Assembly (NCBI GenBank): GCA_024400545.1 | Contig: JAKSMO010000001.1 | Coordinates: forward strand, 1 to 64,000 | Direction: 5' to 3' | DNA: 64,000 nucleotides | From: Bacteroidales bacterium | GTDB taxonomy: Bacteria > Bacteroidota > Bacteroidia > Bacteroidales > P3 | Part shown: positions 1 through 8,351 of the stretch, in pieces | Numbering within the stretch: the first letter of the stretch is position 1 | Layout: each line of letters opens with the position of its first letter | Translations under genes and position numbers: made by a program | The notes under the pieces: model-generated | Databases searched by the model: none | What the model saw: only the letters and a program-made list of their open reading frames with translations | Told to the model about the DNA's origin: nothing

Positions 1-8
1 AACAACTT

Positions 9-3000
9 ATGACGCAATTCACACACCTACACGTTCACTCGCACTACTCGATGCTCGACGGCATGAGCAAGGTGCCCGACCTGATTAAGAAGGCCAAGAA
101 GAACGGCATGTACGCCATGGCGCTCACCGACCATGGCAATATGTTTGGCATCAAAGACCTGGTGGATTCTTGCAACAAAGAGAACGGCAAGGTCAAGGAT
201 GCTATCAAGGAACAGGAGAAAATCCTGAAGGATGAGGCCTCCACCGACGAGCAGAAGCAGGAGTCTGAAGCCAAGATTGCCGAGCTGAAAGGGCAGTTGT
301 TTAAACCTATCATCGGTACCGAGGCCTACTGCGCCCGTCGTACTTTGTATGATATGGACAAGAATGTGAAGGAGATGGATCCCGAGACTGGCCGCGAGCG
401 CATCGTTGACAGCAGCGGCTACCACCTCATCATCCTGGCCAAAAACAAGCAGGGCTACCAGTCGTTGTGCAAATTGGCGTCAATAGCCTATACCGACGGC
501 TTTTATGGTCGTCCGCGTATCGACCACAATGTCCTGGCGCAGTATCATGAAGGATTGATTGTCTGTTCGGCGTGCTTGGGTGGCGAGATTCCGCAACTCA
601 TCATCAAAGGCGATATAGAAGGGGCCGAAAAAGCGGTGCTGTGGTTCAAGCAACTCTTTGGCGACGATTACTATATCGAACTCCAGCGCCATCAAACCGA
701 CAAGCCTAACAGCAATCACGACACCTATATCCAGCAAGAACGAGTCAACCCTGTTCTGATTGAGTTGGCCCGCAAGCATAATATCAAGATCATCGCCACC
801 AACGATGTGCATTTTGTCGAAGAAAGTCATGGCGAGGCGCACGATCATCTTATCTGCCTTTCTACCAATAAGGACTTTGCCGATCCTAACCGAATGCACT
901 ACACCAAGCAGGAGTGGTTGAAGAGCCCCGAAGAGATGGAGGCTATTTTCTCCGACTTGCCCGAAGCGCTGAGCAATACCATGGAGATTGCCGACAAGGT
1001 GGAGGTGTATAGTATCGACTCCGACCCCTTGATGCCTATGTTCGACATCCCGGCAAGTTTTGGCCTGGAGTCGGAGTACCGTCAGCGCCTCACCGAGAAG
1101 GACCTTTTTGACGAGTTCACCCAAAACGAGAAACACGAGGTGGTACTTAGTCAGGCCGATGCCGAAAAGAAGATAAAGAAACTTGGCGGATATAATAAGT
1201 TGTATCGCATCAAGTTTGAGGCCGACTATCTGGAAAAACTGGTGTGGGAGGGCGCTCATAAGCGTTATGGCGACGAACTTACCGAGGAGCAGACCGAACG
1301 AATCGTTTTCGAGCTCCATACTATCAAGACCATGGGTTTCCCGGGCTACTTCCTCATTGTGAGCGACTATATCCGTGCGGCTCGCGAAGAGCTGGGTGTT
1401 AGCGTGGGCCCCGGTCGTGGATCTGCGGCAGGTAGCGTGGTGGCTTACTGCTTATGGATTACCGATGTTGATCCCCTCAAATACGACTTGCTGTTTGAGC
1501 GTTTCCTGAATCCCGACCGTATCTCTTTGCCCGATATTGATGTCGATTTTGATGATGCGGGCCGCGGCAAGGTGCTGGAGTGGATTACTCAGAAATATGG
1601 CAAAGAAAAGGTGGCGCATATCATCACCTACGGCACCATGGCCACCAAATCATCCATTGCCGATGTGGGCCGTGTGGAAAAAGTACCTTTGTCGAAGGTG
1701 GCCGAGCTGAAAGAGTATGTGCCCGAGAAGAGTTTCCCCGACAGTGTGAAGGATGAGAAGGGCAAGTCGCCCAAGGTCAACCTGTCCAACTGTTTCAAAT
1801 ATGTGCCCGAATTGCGCACTATCATGGAGGGCAACGACGAGGACGGCATCAAGAGCATGCTCACCGTGGCTGCCGAATTGGAAGATACCAATCGTCAGGT
1901 CGGTATTCATGCTTGTGGCGTTATTATTGGAGCACAGGATATTACCGATGTGGCGCCAGTCTGCACCATCGATGATAAGGAAAGTGGCGGCAAGGTGCTC
2001 GTCACTCAGTACGACGGCCATGTGGTCGAGACCGTAGGTCTTATCAAGATGGACTTCCTCGGGCTCAAAAACCTCACCATCATCAAAAATACCTTGCGCA
2101 TGGTCAAGAAGACCCATGGTATTGATGTTGATATCGATGCAATCCCCATTGATGATGAGCTGACTTACAAGCTTTATTGCGATGGCAATACTGTGGCCAC
2201 ATTCCAGTTCGAGTCGGCTGGTATGCAGAAATATCTGCGTGAGCTCCAGCCCCATGTTTTCGAGGACCTCATTGCTATGAATGCACTGTATCGTCCGGGT
2301 CCTATGGATTATATCCCCGACTTCATCGACCGAAAGCTGGGTCGTAAGCCTGTGGAGTACGATATTCCCTGCATGGAGAAGTACCTCAAAGATACTTACG
2401 GCATCACCGTGTATCAGGAGCAGGTCATGCTACTGAGCCGCCAGCTCGCCAATTTTACCCGTGGCCAGAGCGACACCTTGCGTAAGGCTATGGGTAAGAA
2501 GCAGATTGAGAAGATGAACGAGCTGGAGGTACTCTTCTATAAGGGTGGCGAAGCCAACGGCCACGACAAGAAGACCCTCAATAAGATTTGGGAAGACTGG
2601 AAGAAGTTTGCTTCCTATGCCTTCAACAAGTCTCATGCCACTTGCTATTCCTGGGTGGCTTATCAAACGGCCTACCTCAAAGCCCATTATCCTTCGGAGT
2701 ATATGGCCGCCGTCATGACCAGCTCGCAGAACGATATTTCCCGCGTTACCGAGTTGATGGAGGACTGCAAGAAGAACGGCATCGAGATTCTCCTGCCCTC
2801 GGTCAACGAGTCGGAGAAGGATTTCTCTGTCAATAGCGAGGGCAAGATTCGTTTCGGCCTTCAGGCCATCAGCGGTATGGGCGAAGCGGCTGCCGAGGCT
2901 ATCATCTCCGAGCGCGAGGCCAATGGCCCCTTCACGGATGTGTTCGATCTGCTGAAACGTGTCGATACCCGTGTCCTCAACCGCAAGAATCTTGAGGTGC

Positions 3001-3899
3001 TGGTCAAAGCTGGTGCCCTCGACGATGTCGGCACCATGCACCGCGCCCAATATTTCTTCCGCGAAAATGCCATGGAGAACACGCCCACCTATATCGAAAA
3101 ACTGATGCGTTGGGCTGTCCGCCGCCGCGAAGCTGCCGATAGTGCTCAGATGTCTATTTTTGATATGAGCGATGAGATTCAAGAGGAAGATCATCCCCCA
3201 GTGCCAGCCTGTCCTGCCTGGACAGTTATCGAGCGTTGTCGCGAGGAGTATAGTGTCATTGGCATCTATCTTAGTGGTCATCCCTTGGATGAGTTTAAAT
3301 ATGAGATAGAGTTCTATACCTCGCACAAATGCACCGATCTCAAAGACCTCGACAAGATGGTGGGCAAAGAGTTCCGTATTGGCGGCTATGTGAGTTCCGC
3401 CAAAGAGATGGTCTCGCAGAAGAATGGCGATCCTTTCGGTGTGCTCAATATCGAGGATAAGTCAGGCTCGGTCGAAATTGCCCAGTATTCAGGCGATTAT
3501 CTCAAGTTCCGCAATTATTTCCGACCCGAGAGCTTCCTATTCATTCGTGGCAGCGTCATCCAAAATTCCTATGTTACCAAGGATGGCGAATCCAAAAAAG
3601 GTCGCCCCCGACTGCGCATTTTCGAAATTCGGTTGCTCAGCGAGGTGCTTGAAGCCTACACCAAGAGTATCAATTTCAAGATTTCGCTGCAATCGATAAC
3701 CCCCGAGTTTTGCAAAGCCATCCAGGAGGCGGCTGTCAAAAGCAAAGGCCGTGTGCCTGTGGAGGCCCTAGTGTTGGACGAGGTGCATAATCTCTCTTTG
3801 GTTATGAAAACCCGCGATCTGATGGTCGATCCCAAGAAGTTCCTGCCCTTGCTGTCCAAGATTCAGGGAGTGCGAGAAATCCGACCCATGTCAAAATAG
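9..3899 (+). CDS. dnaE: DNA polymerase III subunit alpha
   Basis: Replicative polymerase that copies the chromosome. The N-terminus carries a PHP domain (HVHSHYSMLDG near residue 8, ALTDHGN near 38). The polymerase core shows GPGRGSAAGS near residue 470 and the acidic metal-binding motif PDIDVDF near 508-514, whose first two Asp match the catalytic pair of bacterial DnaE. A helix-hairpin-helix segment lies near 975-1010 and an OB-fold near 1124-1200. Length 1296 aa suits full-length Bacteroidota DnaE, including a Lys/Glu-rich insertion near residues 65-96 inside the PHP domain. The ATG lies 8 nt from the window edge, so its promoter cannot be seen. The next gene starts 9 nt after the stop. 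Confidence 0.98.
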   Translation: MTQFTHLHVHSHYSMLDGMSKVPDLIKKAKKNGMYAMALTDHGNMFGIKDLVDSCNKENGKVKDAIKEQEKILKDEASTDEQKQESEAKIAELKGQLFKPIIGTEAYCARRTLYDMDKNVKEMDPETGRERIVDSSGYHLIILAKNKQGYQSLCKLASIAYTDGFYGRPRIDHNVLAQYHEGLIVCSACLGGEIPQLIIKGDIEGAEKAVLWFKQLFGDDYYIELQRHQTDKPNSNHDTYIQQERVNPVLIELARKHNIKIIATNDVHFVEESHGEAHDHLICLSTNKDFADPNRMHYTKQEWLKSPEEMEAIFSDLPEALSNTMEIADKVEVYSIDSDPLMPMFDIPASFGLESEYRQRLTEKDLFDEFTQNEKHEVVLSQADAEKKIKKLGGYNKLYRIKFEADYLEKLVWEGAHKRYGDELTEEQTERIVFELHTIKTMGFPGYFLIVSDYIRAAREELGVSVGPGRGSAAGSVVAYCLWITDVDPLKYDLLFERFLNPDRISLPDIDVDFDDAGRGKVLEWITQKYGKEKVAHIITYGTMATKSSIADVGRVEKVPLSKVAELKEYVPEKSFPDSVKDEKGKSPKVNLSNCFKYVPELRTIMEGNDEDGIKSMLTVAAELEDTNRQVGIHACGVIIGAQDITDVAPVCTIDDKESGGKVLVTQYDGHVVETVGLIKMDFLGLKNLTIIKNTLRMVKKTHGIDVDIDAIPIDDELTYKLYCDGNTVATFQFESAGMQKYLRELQPHVFEDLIAMNALYRPGPMDYIPDFIDRKLGRKPVEYDIPCMEKYLKDTYGITVYQEQVMLLSRQLANFTRGQSDTLRKAMGKKQIEKMNELEVLFYKGGEANGHDKKTLNKIWEDWKKFASYAFNKSHATCYSWVAYQTAYLKAHYPSEYMAAVMTSSQNDISRVTELMEDCKKNGIEILLPSVNESEKDFSVNSEGKIRFGLQAISGMGEAAAEAIISEREANGPFTDVFDLLKRVDTRVLNRKNLEVLVKAGALDDVGTMHRAQYFFRENAMENTPTYIEKLMRWAVRRREAADSAQMSIFDMSDEIQEEDHPPVPACPAWTVIERCREEYSVIGIYLSGHPLDEFKYEIEFYTSHKCTDLKDLDKMVGKEFRIGGYVSSAKEMVSQKNGDPFGVLNIEDKSGSVEIAQYSGDYLKFRNYFRPESFLFIRGSVIQNSYVTKDGESKKGRPRLRIFEIRLLSEVLEAYTKSINFKISLQSITPEFCKAIQEAAVKSKGRVPVEALVLDEVHNLSLVMKTRDLMVDPKKFLPLLSKIQGVREIRPMSK

Positions 3900-3908
3900 T
3901 CAGCAGCC

Positions 3909-4769
3909 ATGAATCTCACCACGCCCGTAGCCATTCCGCCCTCGCCGTTGCGCCTTGCCCACAATAGGCCTGTCTTGTTGCTGGGCAGCTGCTTTAGCGA
4001 CGAGGTAGGAGCCAAGCTGATTGCGGCGGGATTCGATGTGCTGTGCAATCCTTTTGGCACCTTGTACAATCCCGAGTCTATAGCCGCCTGCCTTTCCCGC
4101 GCAGTGGCCAACCAACCCATTACCGACCAATATCTTGTCTGCCACGAAGGTTTGTGGCATTCGTGGTTGCATCATGGCCGCTTTTCTCATGGCCAGAAAG
4201 TCGAGGCGTTGGCTATGGCCAATCAGGCTATCGGCAACACCCACCTTTTCCTGCAGCGCCATCCCGTTGTCATCATCACTTTCGGCACGGCATGGACTTT
4301 CACCCTTACCCAGCATGGGGTGGGGGAGGCCATGGTGGGCCAGGTGGTGGCCAATTGCCATAAGCTGCCCGCTGCCTATTTCCATCGTTCTCGGTTGTCG
4401 GTAGGCGATATCGTGTCGCGCTGGCAGCCCCTTTTGCGGCAGCTGGGCACCGATGTGCTTTTCACCGTCAGCCCTATCCGCCACATGGCCGATGGTGCTC
4501 ATGGCTCTCAGCTCAGCAAAGCCACGTTGCTGTTGGCTGTCGATGAACTGATGTCGCCCCAGTGCGAATATTTCCCCAGCTATGAGATTGTCATGGACGA
4601 ACTGCGCGATTATCGTTTCTATGCCCGCGATCTATGTCATGTCAGCGATGTGGCTGTGGATATCGTTTGGGAACGGTTCCAGCAGACTTACATGGATGCT
4701 GCCACGCTCGACCTGTGCAAAAAGAATGAGAAATCGTGGCGGCAGTCTCAGCACCGACCCTTGCATTGA
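3909..4769 (+). CDS. GSCFA-domain protein (SGNH-hydrolase-like)
   Basis: 286 aa. The family-naming motif is GSCFS at residues 26-30, where the Ser/Cys block matches the first block of SGNH/GDSL-type hydrolases. Later blocks TVSPIRHMADG and FPSYEIVMDELRDYRFY are typical of GSCFA proteins; the His in the last third (near HVSDVAV) could complete an active site. No signal peptide is visible, so it is probably cytoplasmic. The substrate is unknown; esterase or acyl-hydrolase activity is inference from the fold. It sits 9 nt after dnaE and 30 nt before ddl, so the three are probably co-transcribed. Confidence 0.88.
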   Translation: MNLTTPVAIPPSPLRLAHNRPVLLLGSCFSDEVGAKLIAAGFDVLCNPFGTLYNPESIAACLSRAVANQPITDQYLVCHEGLWHSWLHHGRFSHGQKVEALAMANQAIGNTHLFLQRHPVVIITFGTAWTFTLTQHGVGEAMVGQVVANCHKLPAAYFHRSRLSVGDIVSRWQPLLRQLGTDVLFTVSPIRHMADGAHGSQLSKATLLLAVDELMSPQCEYFPSYEIVMDELRDYRFYARDLCHVSDVAVDIVWERFQQTYMDAATLDLCKKNEKSWRQSQHRPLH

Positions 4770-4799
4770 TTTGTATTGTAAAATAAAACATATATAATA

Positions 4800-5780
4800 A
4801 TGAATAAGAAAAATATTGCCCTTGTCATGGGCGGCTATTCCGGAGAGCACGATATCTCCATCAACAGTGGTTGCCAGGTGTATGAAAATCTCGACCACGA
4901 GAAATACAATGTCTATAAGATTGTTGTTGAACGCGAAGGCTGGTATTGGCTCACCGACCAGGGCGAGCATCGTCCTGTCGATCGTGGCAATTTCACCGTG
5001 GAGGGTGTTGACCGTTTCGACCTCGCTTTTGTCATCATTCATGGCAATCCTGGCGAGAATGGTGTGCTTCAGGGCTATTTCGATATGCTTGGCATCCCTT
5101 ACACCACCTGTGGTTTCTACACGTCTGCTCTCACTTTCAACAAAGGCTATTGCAACCCTGTGGTCAAGAGTTTCGGTGTGGTGAGTTTGGCCAAGTCCAA
5201 ACTGCTCTATGGCAATCGCCCCATCGATGTTGATGCTCTTCTCCAAGAGCTCAGCCTCCCCGTTTTTGTCAAGCCTGCCGCTGGCGGTAGCAGCGTGGCA
5301 ACCACCAAGGTAAAACGTGCCGAGGATCTTATGCCGGCCATCCAGGAAGCCCTCACCGAGGATAGCGAGGTGCTGGTCGAGGAGTTTATCCAGGGTCGTG
5401 AGTTCGACTGCGGTGTGCTCCGTACCAAAGAGCAGAAGTATGTATTCCCCGTCACCGAGATTATCCCCACCGGCGGCCATGAGTTCTTTGACTACGATGC
5501 CAAATATGCCGGCTTCAGCAACGAGGTCACTCCCGCCGAGGTCGATAAAGCCGTCAGCGATCAGATTCAGGAGGTTTCCTCCAAACTCTACGATCTGCTC
5601 GACTGCCGTGGTATTGTCCGCTTCGATTTTATCTACGATACCAACAAGCAGGAGCTTTTCTTCCTCGAAGTCAACACCATCCCCGGTCAGAGCGCCGAGA
5701 GTATCGTCCCCAAACAGGCTCGTGCCATGGGCATCAGCACCCGCGAGCTTTACGAGATGGTCATCCAGTCCTGCCTCTAA
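4800..5780 (+). CDS. ddl: D-alanine--D-alanine ligase
   Basis: ATP-grasp ligase that joins two D-Ala for peptidoglycan precursors in the cytoplasm. Visible family blocks are GGYSGEHDIS near residue 11, HGNPGENGVLQGYFD in the substrate-binding region, the ATP-binding lysine loop VKPAAGGSSVATTKV near 157, and the C-terminal metal/substrate motif FLEVNTIPGQSAESIVP. The length of 326 aa is normal. It is third in the dnaE-GSCFA-ddl row and is followed by a 14-bp perfect hairpin at 5801-5838. Confidence 0.96.
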   Translation: MNKKNIALVMGGYSGEHDISINSGCQVYENLDHEKYNVYKIVVEREGWYWLTDQGEHRPVDRGNFTVEGVDRFDLAFVIIHGNPGENGVLQGYFDMLGIPYTTCGFYTSALTFNKGYCNPVVKSFGVVSLAKSKLLYGNRPIDVDALLQELSLPVFVKPAAGGSSVATTKVKRAEDLMPAIQEALTEDSEVLVEEFIQGREFDCGVLRTKEQKYVFPVTEIIPTGGHEFFDYDAKYAGFSNEVTPAEVDKAVSDQIQEVSSKLYDLLDCRGIVRFDFIYDTNKQELFFLEVNTIPGQSAESIVPKQARAMGISTRELYEMVIQSCL

Positions 5781-5800
5781 ATCAATCTTTTTTTGAGCAT

Positions 5801-5838
5801 AACGACGAGAAAGCCCCCAGCGAAGCTTTCTCGTCGTT
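5801..5838. terminator. Perfect 14-bp hairpin after ddl
   Basis: Positions 5801-5814 are the exact reverse complement of 5825-5838, with a 10-nt loop. No T-run follows on the plus strand, so it may be a weak terminator or an RNA-stabilising 3' end rather than a classical intrinsic terminator. It overlaps a possible TTG-started extension of the next gene, which argues for that gene's downstream GTG start. Confidence 0.6.
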
Positions 5839-5858
5839 CAATCCATTGCAATCTAGTG

Positions 5859-6884
5859 GTGAAGAAGCATAAGGTCATATTGTTGCTACTACTGTTGTTG
5901 GGCACTGCTGCCATGGCCCAACGGCCCTGCCGCGATACCCTTGTGCATTGCTACGACACCATCTGTGAGGGAATGAGCTACGATTTCAACGGCCGCACCC
6001 TCACCCGTGGAGGCATGTATTTCGACACCCTCCCGCGGTTTTCTGGCCCTTGCGACAGTGTTGTCTTTCTCCATCTTGCCATGCTCTATTACCCCGTGGC
6101 CAACCCTGTGGCCACCAACTGCTGTGACCGCAATCCCGGCTATTGGCTCTATTCCTCCGAGGGTAAATACTTCTCGTGGTCCTCGCAGCCCGACGACACC
6201 AGCCTCCTCCGCCAGCTCCATGCCGATTCGGTATTCGTCAATCCCGCCGTCCCCACGGTCTATTACCTCACCTCCGATTGGCGGTCCACTCCCCAGTGCC
6301 CTTCCCATGGCAGTCTGCGGCTCAATCCGCTAGCCAAGGTTCACGCCTCTTTCAAGGCTTTTATCAAGGATTTTGACTATTCCAATATGCAGGTCGAGAT
6401 AGAGGATCGCAGCACTGGCAATCGCGAAACTCCCTACGGCGGCTGGGCTGGCCGCCATTGGTATTTCAACGGCGAGCTACTGCCGCAGACCGGTGCCAAT
6501 ATCACCATTCAGGTGCAGCCGTGGATGGGCGACAGCCTCAAGGTGAAGCTCGAAGCCTATAGCCCCACTTGTTCCGACACGGCCTCCCGCGTTATCCTTT
6601 TCCCCAAAGGCCTGCTGTCGTTCCCCAATGCCTTCACACCCTCGGCTTCTTCCAACAATGTCTTTATGCCTGCCACCGACGGCGTTACCGACTACGAGAT
6701 TTCTATTTTCGACCGCCAGGGTATCCGTGTCTTTTATTCCAACCAGCTTTCTGTGGGGTGGGATGGCACCTCGCAGGGGCGTCCTTGTCGGGCGGGCACG
6801 TATGTCTATCGGTGCCGCTATCGTTGCGACACCACACCCTATGGCGACCAGTTCCGCACCGGCACCGTCACACTGATCCGGTAG
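5859..6884 (+). CDS. Secreted protein with T9SS type B (gliding-associated) C-terminal domain
   Basis: Exported protein of about 341 aa. I place the start at GTG 5859 (5856 is also possible), because it directly precedes a signal peptide: KKHK, a run of Leu, and a cleavage-like TAAMA-QRP. A longer frame from TTG 5793 would read through the hairpin after ddl. The last ~85 residues match the gliding-motility/CHU_C type B sorting domain: FPNAFTPSASSNNVF, ISIFDRQGIRVF, GWDGTSQGRP, GTYVYRCRY and TGTVTLIR at the end. The middle part is Cys-rich and was not recognised. Cargo of the type IX secretion system is the likely fate; its function is unknown. Confidence 0.8.
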   Translation: MKKHKVILLLLLLLGTAAMAQRPCRDTLVHCYDTICEGMSYDFNGRTLTRGGMYFDTLPRFSGPCDSVVFLHLAMLYYPVANPVATNCCDRNPGYWLYSSEGKYFSWSSQPDDTSLLRQLHADSVFVNPAVPTVYYLTSDWRSTPQCPSHGSLRLNPLAKVHASFKAFIKDFDYSNMQVEIEDRSTGNRETPYGGWAGRHWYFNGELLPQTGANITIQVQPWMGDSLKVKLEAYSPTCSDTASRVILFPKGLLSFPNAFTPSASSNNVFMPATDGVTDYEISIFDRQGIRVFYSNQLSVGWDGTSQGRPCRAGTYVYRCRYRCDTTPYGDQFRTGTVTLIR

Positions 6885-6905
6885 CCTCAAAAAATTCTTT
6901 TCAAA

Positions 6906-7223
6906 CGAGAATATCCATAAGTAAACGAAAATCATCATAAATTTTCATTTTCAAAGATTTACGTTAATTTGCGGTGATTTTCGTTCAAAAGAAAAAAGGT
7001 CGCTGAGGAATGTTTTAGAACGTAAATATCCGCGAATTACCGAAAATCTTCATAAATAATAATTTTCAAAGATTTACGATGATTGACGGTGATTTTCGTT
7101 CAAAAGAAAAAAAGGTCGCTGAGGAATGTTTTAAAACGTAAATATCCGCGAATCACCGAAAATGATCATAAATAATAATTTTCAAAGATTTACGTTAATT
7201 TGCGGTGATTTTCGTTCAAAAAA
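6906..7223. repeat. Three tandem copies of a hairpin-forming ~115-bp repeat
   Basis: Units begin at 6906, 7021 and 7137 (periods 115 and 116 nt); the third stops near 7223. Each has a left arm (such as AATCACCGAAAAT), an AT-rich loop ending TTTTCAAA, a right arm (such as GCGGTGATTTTCG) that is an imperfect reverse complement of the left, and a linker GGTCGCTGAGGAATGTTTTA. Arms of about 29 bp match at roughly 22 positions. The copies fill the space between the type B secreted gene and tRNA-Cys. Three more copies lie at 10574-11649. The 394-nt gap 6885-7278 holds only these and the tRNA terminator. Confidence 0.85.
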
Positions 7224-7246
7224 CTCTATGGTTTTCGGGGAAAACG

Positions 7247-7269
7247 AAAAAAGACTTCCGAAGAAGTCT
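7247..7269 (-). terminator. Terminator of tRNA-Cys
   Basis: On the minus strand a 7-bp perfect stem (7269-7263 with 7258-7252) closes a TTCG tetraloop and is followed by five T. It starts 10 nt past the 3' end of tRNA-Cys. This is a classical intrinsic terminator. Confidence 0.85.
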
Positions 7270-7278
7270 CTTTTCTTG

Positions 7279-7349
7279 AGGTCGCTTCCGGATTTGAACC
7301 GGAGTAGCAGGTTTTGCAGACCTGTGCCTAGCCCCTCGGCCAAACGACC
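7279..7349 (-). tRNA. tRNA-Cys (anticodon GCA)
   Basis: A complete cloverleaf of 71 nt can be drawn on the minus strand: 7-bp acceptor stem (GGTCGTT with AGCGACC), D arm GCC...GGC, 5-bp anticodon stem CAGGT/ACCTG around loop CTGCAAA with anticodon GCA, and 5-bp T stem TCCGG/CCGGA with loop TTCAAAT. The discriminator base is T (U73), as expected for tRNA-Cys. The 3' CCA is not encoded. It has its own promoter and terminator. Confidence 0.97.
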
Positions 7350-7370
7350 TTTTTGCCTTAAAAGCGGATG

Positions 7371-7402
7371 CAAAATTACAACTTTTTTCTCAATTGACAA
7401 AA
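7371..7402 (-). promoter_or_regulatory. Promoter of tRNA-Cys
   Basis: Minus strand: TTTTG at 7402-7398, a 19-nt spacer, then TAATTTTG at 7378-7371. This matches the Bacteroidetes consensus (TTTG, 19-21 nt, TAnnTTTG) exactly. Transcription would begin a few bases before the tRNA 5' region. Confidence 0.85.
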
Positions 7403-7540
7403 TATTTTTTGCTTTTTTGTTGCTAAGCGTTGATTATTAGTGTAATAAAAATATGCTGAGACTCAAAATCGCACAATAAATGGAGCCAAAACAGTCATTT
7501 TCCATCGTTTTTTTATCCAGTTTGGCACCCCAAAAGTTGG

Positions 7541-8350
7541 CTAACGCTTTAAGTACTTGATATTCTGCGGGTCTATCAGTCCGTATTGGATAGCTTTGGC
7601 AATTCTCGCTCCCGATTTGTTCACGATATTCAGTTTATGCGACAACTCTTTCTGGCGTTCCTGAATGTTCTTGTCGGTCTCGTTCAGGTTGTCGGCAATC
7701 TCGGCGGCGGTGCATCCGGCGGCTTCCAATAGCAGCAGTTGCTGGTCTTTGTCCGAGATAGTCAGGTCGGTGTGCATGGTGGCGGCATGGTCCACATACA
7801 GTTCTGCTGCCTCTTTCAGCGTCAGCATCACGGGGTAGTTAAAATAGTATTTTTCGCCGCGCTCCAGGCATTCTATGGCTCGCAGCACATTCTCCACCGA
7901 GAAACCGCCGGCGGCATTCTTGCTCACAAAAGCCTGTGCGCCGTGGTGCAGCGATTCAAACACCACCCGGGCAATCTCCATCATCTTCTCGTGGCGGTTG
8001 CTCTCGTCGGGCAGCGGATTGTCAAATCGGCCCGAGAGGATGGCAATGCGGATGTCGGGATATTTCTTGTGCACCCTGTCGGCAATAAAGATACCGCCTG
8101 TGGGCTCGCCCTGAAACTCCATATCCACCAGCAGGTAGTCGGGCATTTCGTGTGGCACCGGGCTGTCCAGCGCCGCCATCAGTTGTGCTGCGTTGGCAAA
8201 AGTGTCCAGCACCCTCACCTCGCGTTGCTCCACCTCGCCGTCGTCGTTCATGCCAAAGGCAATGGTGGCCTCTGCGCTGTTCAGTTCCATTTTCAGCGCT
8301 TTGCGAATAATGGGCTCGTCGTCCACGAGCATGATTTTAATTGCTTCCAT
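7541..8350 (-). CDS. Response regulator, REC plus LuxR-like DNA-binding domain
   Basis: 269 aa cytoplasmic transcription factor. The receiver domain has the acidic pair D10-D11, the phospho-acceptor D76 (YLLVDMEF), switch residue S106 (ILSG) and conserved K144 (FVSKNAAGG). A linker leads to a C-terminal helix-turn-helix of LuxR type (AAEIADNLNETDKNIQER, then HKLNIVNKSGARIAKAIQYGLI). The start is 1 nt after the stop of the upstream histidine kinase, so the pair is surely one operon and a cognate two-component system. The receiver has an extended segment between residues 30 and 48. Target genes are unknown. Confidence 0.93.
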   Translation of the reverse strand: MEAIKIMLVDDEPIIRKALKMELNSAEATIAFGMNDDGEVEQREVRVLDTFANAAQLMAALDSPVPHEMPDYLLVDMEFQGEPTGGIFIADRVHKKYPDIRIAILSGRFDNPLPDESNRHEKMMEIARVVFESLHHGAQAFVSKNAAGGFSVENVLRAIECLERGEKYYFNYPVMLTLKEAAELYVDHAATMHTDLTISDKDQQLLLLEAAGCTAAEIADNLNETDKNIQERQKELSHKLNIVNKSGARIAKAIQYGLIDPQNIKYLKR

Positions 8351-8351
8351 A

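Noticed and set aside
480..1319. 279-codon minus frame inside dnaE
   Set aside because: It lies wholly antisense to conserved polymerase sequence and has no family features.
6906..7223. CRISPR-like array or riboswitch cluster
   Set aside because: The ~115-nt units are nearly identical along their whole length, with no variable spacers; they do not match a riboswitch class I know and do not precede a start codon.
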